Assembly: GCA_030618495.1 (NCBI GenBank)
Contig: JAUXDE010000011.1
Span: forward strand, 1 to 24,096
Source: Clostridia bacterium
GTDB lineage: Bacteria; UBA6262; WVXT01; JAUXBS01
Direction: 5' to 3'
DNA: 24,096 nt
Part shown: piece after piece, positions 19,210 through 24,096 of the stretch
How positions within the stretch are numbered: the stretch's first letter is position 1
How the letters are laid out: each line of letters begins with the position of its first letter
The notes under the pieces: model-generated
Seen by the model: the letters and a program-made list of their open reading frames with translations, nothing else
The model's database searches: none
Told to the model about the DNA's origin: nothing
Made by a program: the position numbers and the translations under genes

Positions 19210-19346
19210 AATTATGGAGACATGGGATAATTTGGGGACACGTACCTAATTATTCTTAAAAAACATAATGCTGAACAATTCTTTAGTATAATAAATAATT
19301 AGGTACGTGTCCCCAAATTAAAATTAAGTACGTGTCCCCATAATTC
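19209..19346. repeat. Nested palindromic element with GGGGACACGTAC arms
   Basis: The inner arms at 19228-19254 and 19294-19320 are a perfect 27-bp inverted repeat (core TTTGGGGACACGTACCTAAT) around a 39-nt AT-rich loop. Outside them, GAATTATGG (19209-19217) and CCATAATTC (19338-19346) pair perfectly. The right side holds a second core, AAGTACGTGTCCCC, in direct orientation, and the left side holds a degraded copy of it (GGAGACATGGG). The result is four related cores in two nested inverted pairs. It looks like a REP/BIME- or MITE-like relic of a Y1-transposase family element; no transposase is present. As RNA it could also act as a terminator-like hairpin after lon. Confidence 0.8.
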
Positions 19347-19362
19347 CAAGAAAGGAGAAGAA

Positions 19363-20496
19363 ATGAAAAAGTATTTATTAACACCCGGACCGACACCGGT
19401 GCCGAATAGTGTCAGGTTAGCGGAGGCCCAGGAGATTATTCATCACAGGACTCCGGAATTCAGCAAGTTATTCATGGAAGCTTCTGAAGGGATGAAGCAC
19501 ATATTTCAGACGAAGGAGGATGTTTATATATTCCCATCGGTGGGTTCCGGGGCAATGCAGTCCGCGGTGGTCAACCTGCTTTCACGGGATGATACTGCGC
19601 TGGTGCTTGAAACGGGAAAATTCGGTGAAAGGTGGAGGGATATATTAGGAAAATACGGAGTAAAGGCAGAAGTGATTGCCTACGATTGGGGAAAAGCGGC
19701 AAGGGTGGAAGACGTTGAGAAAAAACTGAAGGCTCATCCTGAAATCAAGGCTGTTTTTACACAGCTTACGGAAACTTCAACCGGTATAGTAAACGACCTG
19801 GCCGCCCTCGGCGCATTAATCAAGGATACTGATGCGGTTCTGGTTGTTGATGCCGTCAGCGGTCTTGCGGGGCAGGAGTTCAGAATGGATGAATGGAATG
19901 TTGATGTGACCGTTGCGGGCTCCCAGAAGGGATTAATGCTTCCACCCGGACTTGCTTTCATCAGCGCAAGCCGGAAGGCGTGGAAGTTAGTGGAAAACTC
20001 AACATTGCCTAAATTCTATTTTGATCTAAAATCCTATAAAAAGAATTTTGAGAAAAAAACACAGCCTTTCACATCTGCCGTAAGCCTCATAGCCGCGCTT
20101 AACGAAGCTATTAACTTAATTAAGAAGGAAGGGTTGGAAAATGTCTTCAAACGCTGCGCAAGACTGGCTTCCGCGACCAGGTCCGGGGTTGGAGCGCTTG
20201 GGCTGAAGATGTTTGCGGAAACGCCCTGTGATGTTGTAACTTCCGTGAGAGTCCCCGAAGGTGTTGACGGCGCTGCCCTTGTAAAAAGGATGAGGGATGA
20301 ATACGGTGTTGGAATTGCCGGCGGGCAGGCGGATTACAAGGGAAAGATATTCAGGATTGCGCATATGGGGTATATGTATGATTTTGATATCATCATTGCG
20401 ATTTCAGCGCTTGAAATGATGTTGAATGAAATGGGGCACAAGGTGGAACTTGGCAGGGGTGTAGCAGCGGTAGAGAAGGAATTACTAAGAAAATAG
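19363..20496 (+). CDS. Class V aminotransferase, probably serine-pathway
   Basis: A 377-residue PLP enzyme of the alanine-glyoxylate/serine-pyruvate aminotransferase type. The N-terminal LTPGPTPVP (6-14), the PLP-ring Asp163 in VVDAVSG and the Schiff-base Lys189 in GSQKGLMLPPG fit this group. It stands 44 nt upstream of serA, as in some bacteria (Thermotoga has a similar pair). It may therefore supply the transamination step of serine synthesis in place of a classical SerC, or interconvert serine and hydroxypyruvate, or glycine and glyoxylate. The substrate is inferred. AAAGGAG lies at 19351-19357, just outside the repeat. Confidence 0.88.
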   Translation: MKKYLLTPGPTPVPNSVRLAEAQEIIHHRTPEFSKLFMEASEGMKHIFQTKEDVYIFPSVGSGAMQSAVVNLLSRDDTALVLETGKFGERWRDILGKYGVKAEVIAYDWGKAARVEDVEKKLKAHPEIKAVFTQLTETSTGIVNDLAALGALIKDTDAVLVVDAVSGLAGQEFRMDEWNVDVTVAGSQKGLMLPPGLAFISASRKAWKLVENSTLPKFYFDLKSYKKNFEKKTQPFTSAVSLIAALNEAINLIKKEGLENVFKRCARLASATRSGVGALGLKMFAETPCDVVTSVRVPEGVDGAALVKRMRDEYGVGIAGGQADYKGKIFRIAHMGYMYDFDIIIAISALEMMLNEMGHKVELGRGVAAVEKELLRK

Positions 20497-20540
20497 CAGT
20501 CCTGTTACCGTTAATATAAAATAGAATAAGGAAGGGAAAC

Positions 20541-22130
20541 ATGATTAAAGTTCTGATAAGCGACAAGATGTCAAAAACCGGCATAGATATGCTGAAGAAG
20601 AACAAGAAAATAGAAGTGGATGTTAAGACGGACATGAGCCCCGATGAACTGCTTGGCTGCATCGGGGAGTATGATGTCCTGCTGGTCCGCAGTAAAACTA
20701 AGGCGAAAAAGGACGTTATTGATGCGGGAAAGAAGCTCAAGATAATCGGCAGGGCGGGTACGGGGGTTGATAATATAGATATTCCTTATGCCAGTAAGAA
20801 AGGTATTATAGTGATGAATACCCCCTGGGGAAACACCGTATCGGCTGCCGAACACGCAATAGGGCTGATGATGTCGTTATCAAGAAATATACCCCAGGCG
20901 CACATGTCCATAAAGAATAAAAAATGGGATAAGAAGAAGTTTATGGGGACAGAGGTGAGGGACAAGGTCCTTGGAGTGATAGGGCTGGGAAGGATAGGCG
21001 GGGAAGTTGCCAAGAGAGGAATAGGGCTGGTAATGAAGGTTATAGGTTATGACCCTATCATGAGCAAGGAACGGGCAAGAGAGATGGGTGTTGAACTGGT
21101 TACACTTGAGAAGCTGTTCAGCCAAAGCGATTACATTACGATTCATGTGCCGATGACCAAGGAAACAAAATATTTAATTAATAAAAATACAATAGCAAAG
21201 ATGAAAGAAACCGTAAGGATAATAAACTGCGCCCGGGGCGGCATAGTTAATGAAAAGGATCTTGCTGAGGCGGTAAAGACGGGAAGGATTGCCGGCGCTG
21301 CCCTTGATGTTTATGAGAATGAACCGGCGCTGGACAGCCCAGTCATGGATGTGGATAATATTGTTGTCACACCCCACCTCGGGGCTTCAACCAGGGAGGC
21401 CCAGGAAAACGTCGCGGTTGACCTTGCAAAACAGGTTCTGGCCTATTTTGAAAAGGGCATGGTAATCAATGCCGTTAATATGCCGGCAGTTGACAACGAA
21501 CAGATGAAAATACTCCGGCCGTATATAGAACTTTCGGAGAAACTCGGGATGCTGCTGACACAGATAAGAGAAGGAAGCGTCAGTAAAATAAGTATAAGGT
21601 ACTTTGGTGATATAATAAAATACAATATAACGCCATTAACGCTGTCAGTTTTAAAGGGATTCCTGGAACCCGTCCTTGAGAAAGACAGCGTCAATTTGAT
21701 TAATGTATCGTTAATTGCCGCAGACCGTGGTATAAAAGTTGAAGAGAGCAAGACAAGCGGTTTGGACAAGGACTATGCCAACCTGATTGAAGTGAGTGTT
21801 GAATCAGGTAAGGGTACAGACAGGATAGCGGGAACGTTGTTTGGCAGTAAGGATGCAAGAATTGTCCGCATAAAGGAGTATAAAGTGGACGTTGTTCCGG
21901 GCAAGTACATGCTTCTGTGCTACAACCGGGATAAGGCCGGTGTTATCGGCAAGCTCGGAACCATGCTGGGCGAAAATAAAATAAATATCGCAAGTATGCA
22001 GACGGGGCGGAGCAAAGCCGGCGGTACTGCCATCACCGTTATTAACATAGATTCCAGTGTGTCCCAGGGTTTGATGAAGAAGATAAAAAGCATAGAAGAA
22101 ATTATTGATGCCAGAATGCTGAAATTGTAA
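20541..22130 (+). CDS. serA: D-3-phosphoglycerate dehydrogenase
   Basis: Oxidises 3-phosphoglycerate to 3-phosphohydroxypyruvate with NAD, the first step of serine synthesis. It is 529 residues, the long form. The NAD-binding GLGRIG is at 148-153. Catalytic residues are visible as Arg232 (NCARGG), Glu261 (YENEP) and His279 (PHLGAS). An intervening ASB-type domain (about 315-450) and a C-terminal ACT domain (about 455-529; DKAGVIGKLGTMLGE) suggest allosteric control, classically by serine. The Shine-Dalgarno AAGGAAGGGA is at 20528-20537. It is probably co-transcribed with the upstream aminotransferase. Confidence 0.96.
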   Translation: MIKVLISDKMSKTGIDMLKKNKKIEVDVKTDMSPDELLGCIGEYDVLLVRSKTKAKKDVIDAGKKLKIIGRAGTGVDNIDIPYASKKGIIVMNTPWGNTVSAAEHAIGLMMSLSRNIPQAHMSIKNKKWDKKKFMGTEVRDKVLGVIGLGRIGGEVAKRGIGLVMKVIGYDPIMSKERAREMGVELVTLEKLFSQSDYITIHVPMTKETKYLINKNTIAKMKETVRIINCARGGIVNEKDLAEAVKTGRIAGAALDVYENEPALDSPVMDVDNIVVTPHLGASTREAQENVAVDLAKQVLAYFEKGMVINAVNMPAVDNEQMKILRPYIELSEKLGMLLTQIREGSVSKISIRYFGDIIKYNITPLTLSVLKGFLEPVLEKDSVNLINVSLIAADRGIKVEESKTSGLDKDYANLIEVSVESGKGTDRIAGTLFGSKDARIVRIKEYKVDVVPGKYMLLCYNRDKAGVIGKLGTMLGENKINIASMQTGRSKAGGTAITVINIDSSVSQGLMKKIKSIEEIIDARMLKL

Positions 22131-22155
22131 TATAAAAAGACATTTCTAAATTTAG

Positions 22156-22184
22156 TTGACATATAATAATGATTTTAGTATTAT
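22156..22184 (+). promoter_or_regulatory. Sigma-70-type promoter of the hrcA operon
   Basis: TTGACA (22156-22161), a 17-nt spacer and TATTAT (22179-22184), directly abutting the CIRCE operator. Predicted transcription starts near 22191, inside the operator, so bound HrcA would block RNA polymerase. Confidence 0.75.
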
Positions 22185-22185
22185 A

Positions 22186-22211
22186 TTAGCACTCTTTTTG
22201 TAGAGTGCTAA
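22186..22211. promoter_or_regulatory. CIRCE operator (HrcA binding site) with 8-nt spacer
   Basis: TTAGCACTC (22186-22194) and GAGTGCTAA (22203-22211) are both perfect CIRCE half-sites. The spacer TTTTTGTA is 8 nt, where the classical operator has 9. The symmetry extends: with flanking bases the arms are 11 bp (ATTAGCACTCT/AGAGTGCTAAT) around 6 nt. It implies autoregulation of hrcA-grpE-dnaK by HrcA with GroEL-dependent activity, as known for this system. Confidence 0.95.
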
Positions 22212-22231
22212 TTTTTTGGTGTGAGGTTTCC

Positions 22232-23272
22232 ATGCAAAAAATGACGTTAACCGACAGGAAAAGCAGAATACTGCAGGTGGTAATACACCAGTATATAAAA
22301 ACCGCAAAACCCGTGGGTTCAAAGATTATAGCCAAACAGCGCGGATTTAATTTAAGTCCGGCCACAATCAGAAGCGAACTTCTGGAACTTGAGAACAGCG
22401 GTTACCTGACCCATCCATATACATCGGCGGGGCGTGTTCCGACCGACAGGGGGTATCGTTTTTACGTTGAAGCGCTTGAAAAAGTGCAGTATCTAACGAT
22501 TGATGAGATGGATAGAATCAGGAAGGAGTACCGGAAAAGAAAGAGCGAACACGATGAAATCCTGAGCAAAACGACTCATATGTTATCACTGATATCATCT
22601 TATGCGGGATTTGTGATGGTGCCGAAATTTGACAAGAGCAGATTGAAGCATATAGAGATAGTGCTGCTTGATGATAACAAGTTGTTGGTTATTCTGGTAA
22701 CAGACAAAGGAATAGTAAGGCACAAAACCCTGGGTTTTAATGAAACCCTTTCCCATTCATTTGTCGAGAGGTTATCGGAAGTATTAAACGAGAAATTATC
22801 CGGGTTGAGCCTGAGCCAGGCAAAGAAGGAAATGGACCACATAGTTGAAGGGGAATTTAACAGGTATCGCATGGATATGAGGATTTTAAAAACCTTCTTC
22901 AAGAAAGCGTTTGATTTCACCGACAGGGAAATGTACCTTGAGAGTTCAAGTAAAATATTTTCAGATAAGGATTATGATAATTATTCCCAGATAAAGCCGA
23001 TACTTGAGGCAATAGAAGAGAAAAAAAGATTAGCTAATGTATTGCAGTCAATAACGGATGGAGAAGGTATTAAAGTTGTAATAGGCGAAGAATCGATTGA
23101 ACCAAAGATGAAGAACTGCAGCATGGTGACTTCAACTTACAGGACTGATGACAGGACGGTGGGGGTGCTGGGAATAATCGGACCGAAACGGATGGAGTAT
23201 TCAAAAATGATTTCCCTTGTTGAATATGTTTCCCGGTTTGTAAATAAAATGCTGAAAAACAAAAAAGGTTGA
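22232..23272 (+). CDS. hrcA: Heat-inducible transcription repressor HrcA
   Basis: The repressor of class I heat-shock genes that binds CIRCE. It is 346 residues. An N-terminal winged helix (1 to about 65) with ATIRSELLELENSGYL is followed by the family signature TSAGRVPTDRGYR (64-76). A GAF-like middle domain and a C-terminal part with GPKRMEYSKMI close the protein. The frame is open from 22205, but that start would lie inside CIRCE; ATG 22232 has GTGAGG at 22221-22226 (a second ATG at 22241 is possible). The CIRCE site just upstream confirms the assignment. Confidence 0.96.
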   Translation: MQKMTLTDRKSRILQVVIHQYIKTAKPVGSKIIAKQRGFNLSPATIRSELLELENSGYLTHPYTSAGRVPTDRGYRFYVEALEKVQYLTIDEMDRIRKEYRKRKSEHDEILSKTTHMLSLISSYAGFVMVPKFDKSRLKHIEIVLLDDNKLLVILVTDKGIVRHKTLGFNETLSHSFVERLSEVLNEKLSGLSLSQAKKEMDHIVEGEFNRYRMDMRILKTFFKKAFDFTDREMYLESSSKIFSDKDYDNYSQIKPILEAIEEKKRLANVLQSITDGEGIKVVIGEESIEPKMKNCSMVTSTYRTDDRTVGVLGIIGPKRMEYSKMISLVEYVSRFVNKMLKNKKG

Positions 23273-23289
23273 TATGACGGAGAAAATGC

Positions 23290-24096
<807 letters not shown>

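Noticed and set aside
19255-19293. Possible promoter (TATAAT at 19287-19292) in the loop of the palindrome
   Set aside because: No acceptable -35 box at 16-18 nt; AT-rich loops produce such matches by chance.
22205-22231. Upstream start for hrcA
   Set aside because: The start would lie inside the CIRCE operator; ATG 22232 has a suitable Shine-Dalgarno.

Overview
The window is a chromosomal segment of a diderm (Gram-negative-type) bacterium. It carries several signal-peptide-bearing proteins that look like outer-membrane beta-barrels, including one of the PorV/UPF0164 type, and also universal housekeeping genes. It is moderately AT-rich, nearly everything reads on the + strand, and TTG starts are used for tig and clpP. 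The PorV-type barrel, the Bacteroidetes-like GlmU, the tig-clpP-clpX-lon cluster and the GGGGACACGTAC palindromes would fit an uncultured lineage of the Omnitrophota/Elusimicrobiota kind. That placement is inference and not proven here.

Layout. (1) 46-4765: a purine module, purH - dCMP/CMP deaminase - purB - purA. PurH makes IMP, and PurA plus PurB take IMP to AMP. (2) 4766-5087: a non-coding gap holding what looks like the first ~30 codons of a lost iron-type alcohol dehydrogenase, then a near-consensus extended -10 promoter. (3) 5088-9720: an envelope cluster without housekeeping genes: PorV-like barrel, tiny CxxC lipoprotein, short barrel, two tandem paralogous TPR-type secreted proteins and another barrel, in two apparent transcription units. 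This is the least explained part of the window. (4) 9830-13159: GT4 glycosyltransferase, UbiA-family prenyl-phosphate transferase and a GlmU-like nucleotidyltransferase/acetyltransferase, suggesting polyprenyl-linked glycan synthesis. (5) 13289-13567: three tRNA genes (Arg-UCG, Lys-CUU, Leu-UAG) behind one promoter. (6) 13599-19209: tig-clpP-clpX-lon, the protein folding and degradation operon. (7) 19209-19346: a nested palindromic repeat directly after the lon stop codon. (8) 19363-22130: a class V aminotransferase plus serA, probably the serine pathway. (9) 22156-24096: a CIRCE-controlled heat-shock operon hrcA-grpE-dnaK, with dnaK cut by the window end.

Most of the window is ordinary core genome. 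The points worth follow-up are the cysteine-marked envelope cluster, the alcohol dehydrogenase remnant, the nested palindrome after lon, the CIRCE operator with an 8-nt rather than 9-nt spacer, and an inverted repeat that overlaps the tRNA promoter.
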